Positions 36,001 to 47,000 of a stretch of 64,000 nt of DNA are shown piece after piece; positions within the stretch are counted from its first letter, which is position 1, and each line of letters opens with the position of its first letter. This DNA is from Trachythela sp. YZ-2020 (taxonomy: Eukaryota; Cnidaria; Anthozoa; Malacalcyonacea; Clavulariidae): NCBI GenBank assembly GCA_016169945.1, contig JADLSH010000363.1:1612001-1676000 (forward strand). Direction: 5' to 3'. The notes under the pieces are model-generated. The model was not told where the DNA came from, did not search any database, and was given only the letters and a program-made list of their open reading frames with translations. The translations under genes were made by a program, and so were the position numbers.

Positions 36001-37060
36001 TCAAAAACATTATGCTCGGCTGCATGGTATCACGTCTTCGATGTCTGTGCATCTGATACATATTTCGGTTTGATTATAACATAACCTTTTCGTTCGATTT
36101 TCTCAGCTAAAACAGTTCATTAAGGCTCTTTTCCACTCATCGCAAAAACCAACTTGCAAGCTCGCTGCGAGTACTTTTATCCAATCAAAATGCTCGACAG
36201 TTAATTTAGTTAGATGCAAGTACTCGCAGCGGGCTTGCGAGTTGGTTTTGCGATGAGTGGAAAGAGCCTTTATACAGGGTGTATAAAAAAATCCATTTTT
36301 TATGCTTAATAATTTTCAAACTATTAATCCTTAGAAAATGATTTCGCTTTTTTAAAGCTCATTCATTTATCTTTCTAACAAGTGGTTATTTGTGTTTTAA
36401 GCTTTATAGTAGCGACGGTATAATTATGCAATTTTATAGTAATGTTATTAATAGTCACAATTGGAATTCCTGAATTTACGCAGTCAGCACAATTACATTG
36501 CAGATACGTTGTCTGAACGTTCGTCTAATATTGTGAAAACGTTGGTCATGAACGTCCTGGTACCATGAATTGTCGACTCCAAGGAACGTCGTCACAATGT
36601 TTATGAATAACGTTGGATATCAGAATTGCCACAAATTCGCTACAACATTTGTGCTTTTAAATTTAATACATATATTTCATATAACAGGGATTATTTTAAG
36701 GTGCAGTTATAACCAATTTCTGCAGCGAGTTTGTGCATGCATGTAGTCGTAAACGCGATATTGTGCAGTAATAAATTCTTCTTATAGTAATTAGTGGTAA
36801 AGGATCACTGATCACTCATCAGAAATTAATATGTACAAAATCAGAATAACTGTTCATATTGCCTACCATTTAGAAGGCCATACTTTGAGTACGAGATTGA
36901 CTATTTATCAAATATATATAGCCAAAATATACACCAATAAGAGGATTAATGGACACTTAAGTTAAAGAACCTCTTAGTCTTAGTTAAAGGACACTTTAAA
37001 GGAGGGGTGTCGGGGCTATAGGAAACCGCAAAATAACACCTCCCCCCAACCCCCCCCTCG
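36000..37060. repeat. Insertion block, diverged copy C
   Basis: Matches 23255-24290 with several small insertions, among them an unrelated stretch at 36537-36720 that includes a hAT-MITE-like end (cagggattattttaagg). Confidence 0.75.
36122..36270. mobile_element. 150-bp MITE, copy 3
   Basis: Third copy of the element at 23404 and 26668, with a few substitutions. Confidence 0.8.
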
Positions 37061-37214
37061 ACAAAAAAATAGATACTTAATTTGTTAAATACAATTAAAA
37101 GTGGTTATAATTGTTATCAAGATGTTGTTATCGAAATTCGGGCAATTTGGCTAAGCTTTAAAATTCGGGCAAAATTTTGGCTGCCCCCACAAAGAAAGTT
37201 GTGCCCGTACGCCT

Positions 37215-38038
37215 ATGCAGGATGGAGCAAACATTTCCTGGTCAAACACAGTGGACAAGGACCTCAGAGGCATTCCTCCTTTTACATACGAGCTGCTAAA
37301 ACAGTATTTACTTACTGATACTTCGGGAAAACAAGGGAAACCACCAATTGCACACAAGCATAAGAAATATGGCTACCAGCTTTTTAAAGAAAAAATGGTC
37401 ACGAAAGTACAAGTTAATAAGCCTGACATTTTAAAAGGAACTCAGTGAGCGTCACTTTCTCGTTAAATGCAATCTCTTGCGTCAATGAAAAAGGTGCAAT
37501 ATAGTGTGTATGTTCACTTTCACCAGGACACAGGAAAAGTGTCAACTGCAAGTTGCTCATGTGTAGCTGGACAGGGTGGTTGCTGCAAACATGTAGCTAC
37601 CCTACTTTTCAAATTCAGCTTGAACTAACTGAAGACCCAGATGACAGTGCAGTGTTTCCGATAAAAGGCGGTTACCGGCGGTTTACCTCTGCCTATTAGG
37701 CCTTTCACAGCCACTTATTTCTTCGTTTATTTCCAAAATCTATATTCATTTGAGCACAGACGCAATAGTTATCGAAAACAATTACAGTGGCATGTACCAG
37801 GAAGTGAGGATGTTAAAACTGATGTACTCTAAACTGATAATGTTAAATTTAGCAAAAAGGCAACTTCAACCAGGAAACGCAGTAACACTGAGGATATCAA
37901 CCCAGCACCTGCTTTTGCAAAAAATGTGACTGAAAATGACATTAAAAAACTAAAGGATGGGTTGAAAACTGCAGGTACATGGAATTATTTTGAAAACCTA
38001 TTAGAATCAAACAAGTTGTCAACCTTGCAGCTACAATG
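37215..38038 (+). pseudogene. Decayed SWIM-type zinc-finger gene
   Basis: Frame 37215-37448 contains IPPFTYELLKQYLLTD and KKYGYQLFKEKMVTKVQV. After a stop at 37446 and a second one at 37464 the same frame resumes with YSVYVHFHQDTG and CSCVAGQGGCCKHVATLL (37554-37610), which fits the SWIM zinc-finger pattern CxCx(n)CxH. Between them RHFLVKCN is readable in another frame, so at least two frameshifts have occurred. A repeat then intervenes (37650-37760), and a further stretch, ENDIKKLKDGLKTAGTWNYF (37930-37990), may be its continuation. Relatives are multicopy genes in invertebrates, often tied to mobile DNA. No intact gene remains. Confidence 0.65.
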
Positions 38039-38267
38039 AGTTTCTGGCTGACTTACCATCAAAAAAGCAATTTACTGAAGCTCAGGCTGAGCTTTCTCTT
38101 ACAGACGTTATAATGGGCCTTGTTGTTGTGGTACATAAAGTCACTAAGTTATTGCTGTAACCAGCTTGGAATAGTGACACATTAGTAAAGTACCTATCTA
38201 TCTACCTATCAGTAACCTATTGGTTAGGACATTTTTCGTCTTCCAGTTTTCGACGCACTGAGTGTAG

Positions 38268-38760
38268 CCTGCGTGGCAGACGGTCCTCTCTCCTTCACAG
38301 AGGCGTTTTAGTTTAACACGCGGGCTACATACCCGGAAGATGTAGGGCATGCGGGTAATCGGTAAATGAACGCATGGAATCAAGGGAAGACAGGACTTGA
38401 TCCCCCGCGAGCATTCACCTAGACTTGCTCAAAGTCTATCTCTTAAAGGGGTTTCTATTGGGGAGTTATAAAGGATTGCGGAATTATAAAAGGCGCACGA
38501 AGTTATAAAGAGCGCACGAAAATGCGGGCGGGAGGAAATTTTTTGCCCGCTTTAATTTCCTCCCGCCCGCATTTTCGTGCGCCCTTTATAACAGTCCCGA
38601 ATCCTTCAACTCCCCATATTATAACTCCCCAAAAGAAACCCCTTTAAGAGACAGACTTGGAGCAAGTCTAGCATTCACCATGATTACCCGCATGTCTTAG
38701 ATTTTACGGGTTTAAAAACCTCTGCCGAGGAGAGAGCATGACGGTCTACCCGCGGAGCTA
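38268..38760. repeat. Outer inverted repeat enclosing a fold-back element
   Basis: gacggtcctctctcc ... catgcgggtaat on the left pairs with attacccgcatg ... gagagcatgacggtc on the right. The target of the inner insertion (38420-38670) lay in the middle of this older fold-back. Confidence 0.6.
38420..38670. mobile_element. Mutator-like fold-back element, 9-bp target duplication
   Basis: Starts tagacttgctc, ends gagcaagtcta, with inverse arms of about 120 bp meeting at a 15-bp centre (tttttgcccgcttta). Identical 9-bp direct repeats gcattcacc flank it (38411-38419 and 38671-38679). Long arms and a 9-bp target duplication point to the Mutator superfamily. No coding sequence. Confidence 0.8.
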
Positions 38761-38774
38761 TACACTAAAGTCTC

Positions 38775-38895
38775 AGTGCTACTAACTTCCAGACGAAGGG
38801 CCTTCGCTCGAAACGTCGAAGTTCTTATTGTATTTTTCAGGTAGCCGGTTTTACACAACAGTCAACCGCCGTATATTTGCTACACTCTACCTGCA
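38775..38895 (+). mobile_element. Penelope-like repeat with hammerhead-like motif
   Basis: cagacgaagggccttcgctc followed by GAAACGTC resembles the minimal hammerhead ribozyme of Penelope-like elements (CUGANGA, stem II, GAAA, GUC). Stem II ggGC/GCuc can form, but the core U is A here (CAGACGA), so activity is doubtful. The following ttgtatttttcaggtag and ccgccgtat recur, inverted, at 49020-49160. Confidence 0.5.
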
Positions 38896-38899
38896 GTTA

Positions 38900-39900
38900 T
38901 TATTTGGCACACTGCCTTGATACATAGTCATAGATAACATAACACCACCGAAATGGTTCCAATCCGTAGTATATTCTTTGCAACAGACAGGATATTGTTT
39001 ACCTTATGGATAATGCAATGCAGCAATCTACGCTTCGGTACAAATGAAGGCAATTTTCAACTATATAAGGGGGGGGGGTATAAATTATTATGTAAAAGCT
39101 AAAACCGTGGGCACCGCACCGTACCGTAGTCCTTGTTTTGGTTTAACTCGATTTACTGTCTCTATATTGGAAAAAACCCATGATATGACTATGGCCATGT
39201 GTTTCCTCATACGGTTTCCTGCTGAAACTACCATGGAGGTATCAGCTGTATACATTAGTCATTACGGCATTGGGCACGAGATTGGGCATATGACGCATAT
39301 CTTGTACTTTGATTTTGTTCCCAAATTTTCGTGCACTGTAGTTATACAAATTAGAAAGTTTCAACTAGTTTGATAAAGGAAACATAACGAAAGTCGAAAC
39401 ATGTCATTAAATACAGAAAATGCCGCGTTTCTATTGTGTCGCTATATTTCCAGGCATTTGCTTGCCATCAAGAACAGATAGATGGAACACGGCTTTTGTC
39501 TTTTCCACTTTTTTTCCACTTTGGTATTGTTGACTTCACGTATTACAACAAAGAACTCACCACTATCCAGCTGCTATTTCGAATTCTGATACCTGTAAAA
39601 GAAGGATTTCCATCGTAAGTTTATATACGACAAAGCCAAAGAAGTTTTAAAATTATTTCAACAGCCGCTAACTCTCTCACATGACAACGCTTACTTAAAG
39701 TCATGCGGTCGTAGGCGTTGATTTAATTGTTAAGCTTGGTTGAGATCTATAAACAATTAAACGTTTGTCGTTTGTACCGCGTCCAGGCGTCCATTGAATT
39801 GCCTTGAAAACTGATAACTCTATCAATATTGCAAGAATTAATGATGTAAAAGTAATTGTCAAGTAAAGGCCACGTGAAAAAGCATTTAGGAATAATGCGA
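38900..39900. other. No gene seen
   Basis: AT-rich. An open frame at 39044-39373 includes HEIGH, formally a zinc-protease motif, but has no other family mark and I do not call it. Confidence 0.45.
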
Positions 39901-39908
39901 TTTTTTTT

Positions 39909-40624
39909 CTCGCGCCGGCAACACAACGGGTCAAATTTCATTGCGTTGCCGGCGCGAGTGATAAAATTGCACGTGTCTCATATCTGGCGCGGCAACGCAA
40001 TTGTAACTCGAGTTCGGCAATCGTTGCGGAAAGTTGAAATGTTTGAACTTTCGGCAACGATTGCTGAAAATATCAAATTACACAGGCATTGTTTGAGCAG
40101 GAAACGCAATGATTATTTTAAGCCAGCCAATGAAATTCGCTTGTGCATGGCCAGTTTGCTGTGAAAACTACAGCGAGGAGGGTGAAAGAAGGCGAGTACT
40201 GAGTAGCTCATTGTAAAGACTGCGAATTTAATATCTAAGAACTATTGAGTGTGAACTAACTCTGAGAACTATATAGCGTATACATTCATTTGCTGTGTGC
40301 TTTTGAATAATCTTTTGTATTTGTGGAAAATAGCACAATTATTTACCAAAGCTTTCGATCTGTGAGACTGGATCATCAGTGGAAACATGCGAGAAATAAG
40401 AAAGCTTTGGTAAATTAATGATTGTGGTGTTATCCACAAAAACAAAATTAATTATTTTGATCACAGTACAAACAACATATAAATATTAAATGTTCCACCA
40501 ATGAGTATCTCAGATAATCGAAACCGACTGTCCAAAGTCTAAGAAGTCTATAAGCACGACGCGGCTGAACTATCGTTGCTCGTGTAACCACAATGAAATT
40601 TGACCCGTTGCGTTGCCAGCGCCT
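39909..40624. mobile_element. Element with gcgccggcaac-type inverted ends
   Basis: Left end (39909-39943) and right end (40591-40624) are inverse copies: caacgggtcaaatttcattg against caatgaaatttgacccgttg. Inside are further nested hairpins: 39909-39958 on its own, ttcggcaatcgttgc with its inverse (40012-40070), and 40310-40440. Confidence 0.6.
40310..40440 (-). repeat. Inverted repeat with second hammerhead-like motif
   Basis: tttgtggaaaatagcacaat ... accaaagcttt pairs with aaagctttggtaaat ... ttatccacaaa. On the minus strand CTGATGATCCAGTC and GATCGAAAGC give the two conserved strands of a hammerhead core, although base pairing at the foot of stem II is poor. Confidence 0.4.
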
Positions 40625-40734
40625 GTGCATGTGTTTGAAAAAATACGTTGTTTTCCTTTCTAAAAAGGAAGATTTTCAGACGTTTTCATGCACAAACGTC
40701 TTCAAGGATAGGCAAAAGCGAAAACATTTGAGGA

Positions 40735-41095
40735 AACATCAAGATTTTCAGATGTTTTCACAACAATGTCTTTAAAGGTACGTTCACACGTTGCGATTTG
40801 TCGGGCTGATTTCAGATGCACGTTAATGATATTTGAAAAATACGTGGCAAACGTCATCTGGTGACATCATCAACTGAAAATATTCGTCATTAACATTCAG
40901 CAAAACCTAAAATCGGCCCGACAAATCGCTGTGTGTGAACGAAAACATTTGAGGAAACATCAAGAATTTGAGATGTTTCTGCAACAATGTTTTCAAGGAT
41001 GAGAAAACAAAGTAACATTTGAAGAAACATCAAGATTTTCAAATGTTTCAATACAATGTTTTCAAGGGTGGCCAAACATTTGAGGAAACATTAAG
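40735..41095 (+). repeat. Dispersed relatives of the 9-kb minisatellite
   Basis: catttgaggaaacatcaaga, gatgttttcacaacaatg and related words in four to five diverged copies, interrupted by a MITE at 40781-40941. Confidence 0.75.
40781..40941. mobile_element. 161-bp MITE
   Basis: cgttcacacgttgcgatttg against the inverse of cgctgtgtgtgaacg, with tcgggc inside both ends. Sits within the dispersed repeat. Confidence 0.65.
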
Positions 41096-41316
41096 ATTTT
41101 CTTATGTAGTCCGCAATAATGTATCCTATTTTGGCCAGCCTAATGCCTTGAGGACAATCTGAGTGTAAATTCGAAATTGTTACCTTTGGTCAATATGTGT
41201 GACAGTCTCAGTATAAACAACTTTCATAGACTGCAAAATTAAGATATTTCTTGAAAAGAATATAAATTTGCACGAATTGATGACGTCGCCGTGTGACATG
41301 CGTAAACGAGCCTTAA

Positions 41317-41645
41317 TTTAAAGTGCATATGACACGAACGGGGTCTGGGAACTAATTTGTATGTGTCGTGACGTCATTTTGGTTGCAAGTTTCTGCTTTC
41401 AGCCTATTTATTGCTTGACATTGCAACCATGCAAAGTGACGTCACTAGCCACATCACGTGGCATTTTGGCCGCGCGATTTGAATGCCATTTTTAGACGTA
41501 GAATGGGACCATTCAAACGGCTATAAAATTGTTGGTTTTTATTGAAATCCCGTCTAAAATTTTGAATTTCTACTTTCCTCTTTAGAGATATTATACTTTG
41601 AAAACATATTGAAATTAAACAGTTTCGTGTCATATGCACTTTAAA
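41317..41645. mobile_element. 329-bp MITE
   Basis: Perfect inverted ends of 22 bp (tttaaagtgcatatgacacg plus aa, and inverse). The interior has several tgacgtca-like words. No coding capacity and no certain target duplication. Confidence 0.75.
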
Positions 41646-41649
41646 CATA

Positions 41650-43057
41650 ACCAATCAATGTTGATTCTCATAACGATATTTCAAATAATCGTATCTCATG
41701 AATATATATTTTTGAGTTTTATAGTATTATTTTACATATTTAGTGTTCGCGACAACAAGTGTAATTAAGTTTTTAATTGTAGTTCGGGCTACATAATGAA
41801 GAACAAGGGTCGGTTGAGGAGATGTCAAAAAGGTTTTTATGAGAAATGACAACTTGTTGACAATTCATACTATATGAAATTCTTAATATATTTAAAATAA
41901 TAGAAAAATTGCAAGATACAAATACTTAGATACGACTCAGTTTATTAACATACACCCCCGCAAGATCATAATTTGTTTCTTACTGCTTTTCTATCCAAAG
42001 GGCCTGGATCTATTCTATCAACAGACTGGAAGTCCAATTTGCTGTTATAATCATTTCCTTTTTTCAAATATGAAGTGATTTCCTTTATAAAACTAGTTGA
42101 AACGTTGCAACTATGTTTAGTGATAGGAAGCGAAATTTATGATAAATTTGCATGGGGACAAAATACACTGTAATTTTCAAAAAGTAAATTCAACTTCAAA
42201 ACTATGACAGCACAAATTTTTAAAGCAAAAACGATGACAGCAGAACTCTTTTGAAGCAACAACGATGACAAAACAATTTTTCTGATAGAAATAACGCCGT
42301 AAAATTTACAGTGTATAGTATATATACTTTTACAAGCGATAATTTAATCAATTTGACAACTCAGTCCTTTCCCGTTACCATAACAACTTGAATATACACT
42401 AATACACTTTGCCACTAATAGATGTAATAGACTGTCTATGCATCTCTACAGTAAAGTTGATTTGTATACAGCACCCAAAAGACATCAGAAGATAGATAGA
42501 TATACAGACTGTAATTTACATCAGTGAACGTAACTTTGGTCTCAAATTTCAAATGCAAAGTGATGCAAGTTGTGAAGTTGGAAAGCTTAAATAGTAATCG
42601 TAATATTTTTGAACAAGTTCCTAACTTATGCTTCATTATTTATTGTACAGCATGCTTGTTTTACAATTTAGACTACAGTTCATGATTTTTAAGTCTCCAC
42701 GTAGTTCAGTTATATTTATACAGCCCAGTGGGAAACGTGGGATGAAAAGAGGTGCGATGAATGATGGGATACTTTGACATGGTCACGTGACCACGGCCGT
42801 CATGACCAAATGGGGATCACTCAAACCTGGCTTAATATAGTTATCCATCCATATCAATGTGTGCAGAGTCCCCGTTGTGTTGTTTTGGTTAGGGCTTATT
42901 ACTTGGGTTGAAAACTGGTGGGTGGGTGGAATGGTGTGTGTGGGTGGGCTGGGTGTCCTTTCAATTTACGAAGGAAGAATTCAATTACAAGATAAAAAGC
43001 ACCTGGACGTTACGAGCGAAGGCACATGTTAAGGAGTTTGTAGCCCTACTAACGTCC
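41650..43057. other. No gene seen
   Basis: AT-rich. A small inverted-ended stretch at 42163-42316 (atacactgtaatttt with its inverse) holds three copies of cgatgacagcaa-like words and may be a MITE. 42890-42960 has a TG/GGTGGG-rich run. Confidence 0.45.
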
Positions 43058-43289
43058 TGGGGGCGGTTGTTCAAAACGTGATTAGCGACCAATCGTAGGT
43101 TAAATTTAATCAGCTGTCTATATTTTCATGCTTTTTCGGTTTAAAATTTAAGTTTAAACTTTTCCCAACACACCATTGTAAAATATGTGCGCGTCAACTG
43201 AAATGAAACTTCAAATACTTGTGCCAGAGTCTACATAATTCCGTTCACATAATTCCCGCTAAAGCTTGTCGTTTGAACAACCGGCTCCA
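43058..43289. mobile_element. MITE inserted in a Penelope-like repeat
   Basis: Ends tgggggcggttgttcaaaac and, inverted, tggagccggttgttcaaacg. Without it the flanks ctactaacgtcc and agataaacggcattcgctc join into a copy of the hammerhead-like repeat at 38785. Confidence 0.65.
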
Positions 43290-43879
43290 GATAAACGGCA
43301 TTCGCTCAAAACGTCGAAGTAGTTTTTTTCCTTTTCTAGATGGTTCACAGCACAACCATTACAGATCATCCTGTAGGAAAAAGAAAACCTTATAATGCTC
43401 ACTGACACTGTCACACTGCAGAGAACACCGTCAACGAAAAACAGCTCGACTACGAATTTCGATCGTTTTGTCAGAATTAATAGCGAAAAGTTATTCAGAC
43501 ACAAACTACGGCAATTCAGTATTGAAACTTTCAAAAAATTATCGTTAGTTTCAGTATATCAAAGAAGCTTTATATTTTATTAAGTGGGAATTGGTAGCTT
43601 TATGATATCGGCCTGCTTGATTCAAAATAACCAAATGGGAATTCATATCATATCATGTATAGTCTGTATATGCCGCGCCGATATCATATGCCTATATGCT
43701 AGAATATTAGACGAGCGACGAAATTATAATTTTCAGGGCGCGCTGTCTCTATAAATGTCTTATCATAAAATTTCTTATATAAAAGAATATTTACTCGCAA
43801 GTTGCTTGCATAAAAGAATATTTTAGACTTTGGTCGCTAGCTATTATATCTCAGAGTCAAAGCCAAGCGATCATTAAAT

Positions 43880-44042
43880 TTCATTAACTGCTCATTGTAA
43901 CCGGAAGTGCGCCATACGCATGCGCGTTGCTCATTTGAAGTATTAAACAGGTGCATTTGAGATATCGAGTATTTTTTCACTCCCTCCGCGCTCGCTAGCT
44001 CGTTCACAACAAATTTTGTATTCTTCCCGATTTTAACAAACG
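43880..44042 (+). promoter_or_regulatory. Promoter of the GOLPH3-like gene
   Basis: No TATA box. aaccggaagtg (43899-43909) matches an ETS site and cgcatgcgcg (43917-43926) an NRF1 palindrome, a pair typical of housekeeping promoters, 115-145 bp before the ATG. The start context aaacgatgg is favourable. Confidence 0.55.
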
Positions 44043-47000
44043 ATGGCGGACGAGGATATTGAAGAGATAGCCGACAAATTCGCGGGCAAATTCGACGTCA
44101 TGACGTGCTCGACGTTGTGGGACAGAAGCGCGTTGGCCCAACGAGAATTGAAGATCTCGCAAGCGGTTTGTCTACTTTGGCAGAACTCGACTACTGGCGA
44201 GGTCGCTGGCCGCCACAGCGATCTACATCTGCTCGTATGCGTCTACTGCGCTGGCCTGTTAGATTTGCTTATTATGGAGAAAATCCGCATCAACGATATG
44301 CTATCGACGTGTCTTTGCCTGGTCTCCAAGAAGAAAATGGTCGAAGTGAGTACGCTTTAAAATTCAGTTAAACGCGAGCGAGTTCATTACGCCTGCATGT
44401 CTCGTCAGTGTTTCGCTCTTATTGTCCTCAACGGGACTCTAATGATTTGCGTATAAACTCCACTACTTTACATTTAATATTAATAACTGCGGTTTGAGGG
44501 TATGTGTGGTGTACTATACTACTAGCTCGAACTGCAAACGAAGGTATATTCACTCTATAGTCGCTTTGTCCGTTTATATTTTGACGCCCGTTGATTTTAT
44601 GCATGAACAGTTGATCGTAGCGTAAATACGCTGATGAATTTCACAAATAGTATATAATTTTTTCTACCGTAATCCGTATGCCGAAATGATTCTTTTGCGG
44701 GACAGTTTAGAATGGTTTCTAGATATTTACTGCGACTTTTAATGTTCTCGAAGCATTGTGTTAAAAGTATCGTTGCATGCACCTGTCTAAATGCAAATTG
44801 TTTGTCGTTTCTGTGTATACTTTAGCTTAACCTTATTTTTTATCTGACTCGCGTTGCTGTTATTTAGAGTAGTAAATATTGTTAAGTTTAGAACATTTTA
44901 TGCTGTATAAGTTTTTGGAACAATTTGAGTTTTAACATATCGAAAATCAAGGATTTTGTAGATGATTTATTCGACTCAGTTGCGTCTGACACGGCGAAAA
45001 GCTGCGTTTATTTGCCATTCGCAGCAAACAGACGACAAGCTCTATAATGATGATATATAAACCAGTTTACTTAAAGAACATCTTAGCACATCTAAGCGCC
45101 GATCAGTCTATAGCGCTCATGAAATATTCGGTAAAGATTCATGCTACGCTATAAAGGCGAAGGAATCAAAACTGCCGGTGTTCAGGCCGAAGGCTTTTGA
45201 TTATAGTTTAAGATCGTAGCGACTAGTTGCTACAATAATGAAGGCTCTGTATTGGTTCTTAAACTTTGGAAATTTAAAACGATTCGATCCCTCATGGTTG
45301 TAACATTTTCAGTGTATCAATTATGGTATGAATATGACTAATAATATTCCTCGATAAAACAGTTATATGATGGGCAGAAATTTCAGGGAAAATCCGAAAG
45401 GATTCGAAAACAAAATAGTGTATAGTTCATTCGTAAAAAAACCTGTCATGATATAGGACTTGGCAATAATTGTGCTGTTATTGTCTATTCCCAAAAATTC
45501 GATAGCGTTGCGCGAAAAATTCTAAAATCTATTTTGTGTGTGAGTGACAGAGTATATACATGACTGTAGAACAAATTTGATGTTATTTTTACTGGATGTT
45601 TTCATATTTCTTGCTCTAAAGTTCGTTTTCTTTGCCAGTTAGAGGAAATTGAGTTGGTCTTATCTTCTGTATAATGTGTTGTATAATGTGCTAAATTTCG
45701 ACTTTCAAACAGCAAGCAATAGACATTTTTGATCTAGTATACAAACTAAACGCTAACTGACATTCTCAAGTTTTGTACCTTAGCGAGTGGTGGGAAGGCG
45801 TATTTTGCGTTTTGGGTCTGATAAAATGACGAATGCTGTGTTTTTTTTATCACAACGACTTTCGTAGTTTTACAGTTCGGCGTCATCTTAGCAGTGTTTG
45901 GAAGCTCTGCCGTTCCGAGATAAGACCAGATGGCATTAAATTATGCGCATCTACTACAGCAGCTTGCAAAAAATAAGTGTTAATCCTCTGACGTTCAAGC
46001 CATTGTCCCGCCGCTCTCAAACACATTTTTTCTTACCCCTACCAAGTATAAAAACATCACGTACGATTAGTACGAAGTGTGGCCTATATATACAAGGCTG
46101 TAGGCGTATATCTTGTAAAAAAATGTATAATTCTAATAAAGCTTTAAATAAAACTATAATTCGTGTAATATCACTATTTATTATTATGCATATATACAAA
46201 GATATTTGGCAGGTGGTTTGATATGCCACATGTATATTAAAGCTTAGAACTTATTAGTAAAATATGGATTTTAATCTGCCTGGCTTCTGTTAATGCGTTA
46301 AATATGATATATATAACGGAAACTTTTAGTGTATTCGACAGCTTATAATGCCAAATAGGCCTGCTAGGTTAAAGTTAAAGTTAACATTAAATATATACGA
46401 TACGTAGAAGATATTGAAACAACGGTTTTATGTAAATGCAAAAGAATAAATAAAGTTGAAATGCGCCTAGCAACATCGAATGTTTAAAATAATATTTATA
46501 GTAGGACTAGGGAATGTTACACGCATGCGCGTTTTTATTTTTACTATAAAATATATGAATATTTTGTGAACATATAAGAACTACTATATTTTCAATTCTG
46601 ATTCGTTTTTTTTAAAAGCAGTTGCTGTTTTTCAACAATTTCAAAATGTGTGAAGTAAATTGTCTTTTGTGAAAACCGATAAACACAATACCACGCGAAT
46701 GATATAATATTATTAACAACAAAATGGCCAAAACTAACAAAAAGTCAACTTCTATATGAAAAACTTGTTAATGACTTAGTCTATTTGATTTATAGATGTC
46801 AAAGTTTAAACTGCATGAAATTATAATTATCTATATGCAGTTTATCTATTGTCAAACATATATGATATGTCAATCCTTCACTCGGTGCCACTGAGCTTAA
46901 AATGACTGGGCAACGGAACTACTTGTGTTCGTACCCAGACTCCTTCACACGCGACGCAGGTGAACAGATTAATTCTTAAAATTGTTTATTTCAAAATGAA

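Larger units (their letters stand above)
11290..37060. repeat. Nested segmental-duplication array around crystallin genes 2 and 3
   Basis: Composite unit of about 1.9-2.2 kb, repeated whole or in part about ten times. Order: (a) gtctgaccccttgacaagta, T-rich; (b) atttggccggataacgg; (c) ggtacgtttagacgctgcg, then a left inverted arm; (d) a centre with gatcacgattcctcc; (e) a right inverted arm; (f) cattaacggccgtggtg to gttaagcca; (g) caagacaacgcacttttaaa to aagcagattgtctg. Short reading frames recur because the copies are alike, not because they code. Some stretches are near-identical, for example 22690-24600 against 25945-27860, offset about 3.26 kb. Crystallin genes and other insertions interrupt the units. 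Confidence 0.85.

Noticed and set aside
39044..39373. Frame of 109 codons with HEIGH, a possible zinc-protease motif
   Set aside because: No third ligand, no family context, no splice sites; a five-residue match is expected by chance.
44105..44371. Second open frame over GOLPH3-like exon 1
   Set aside because: Shadow of the real exon in another frame; no counterpart in the family.
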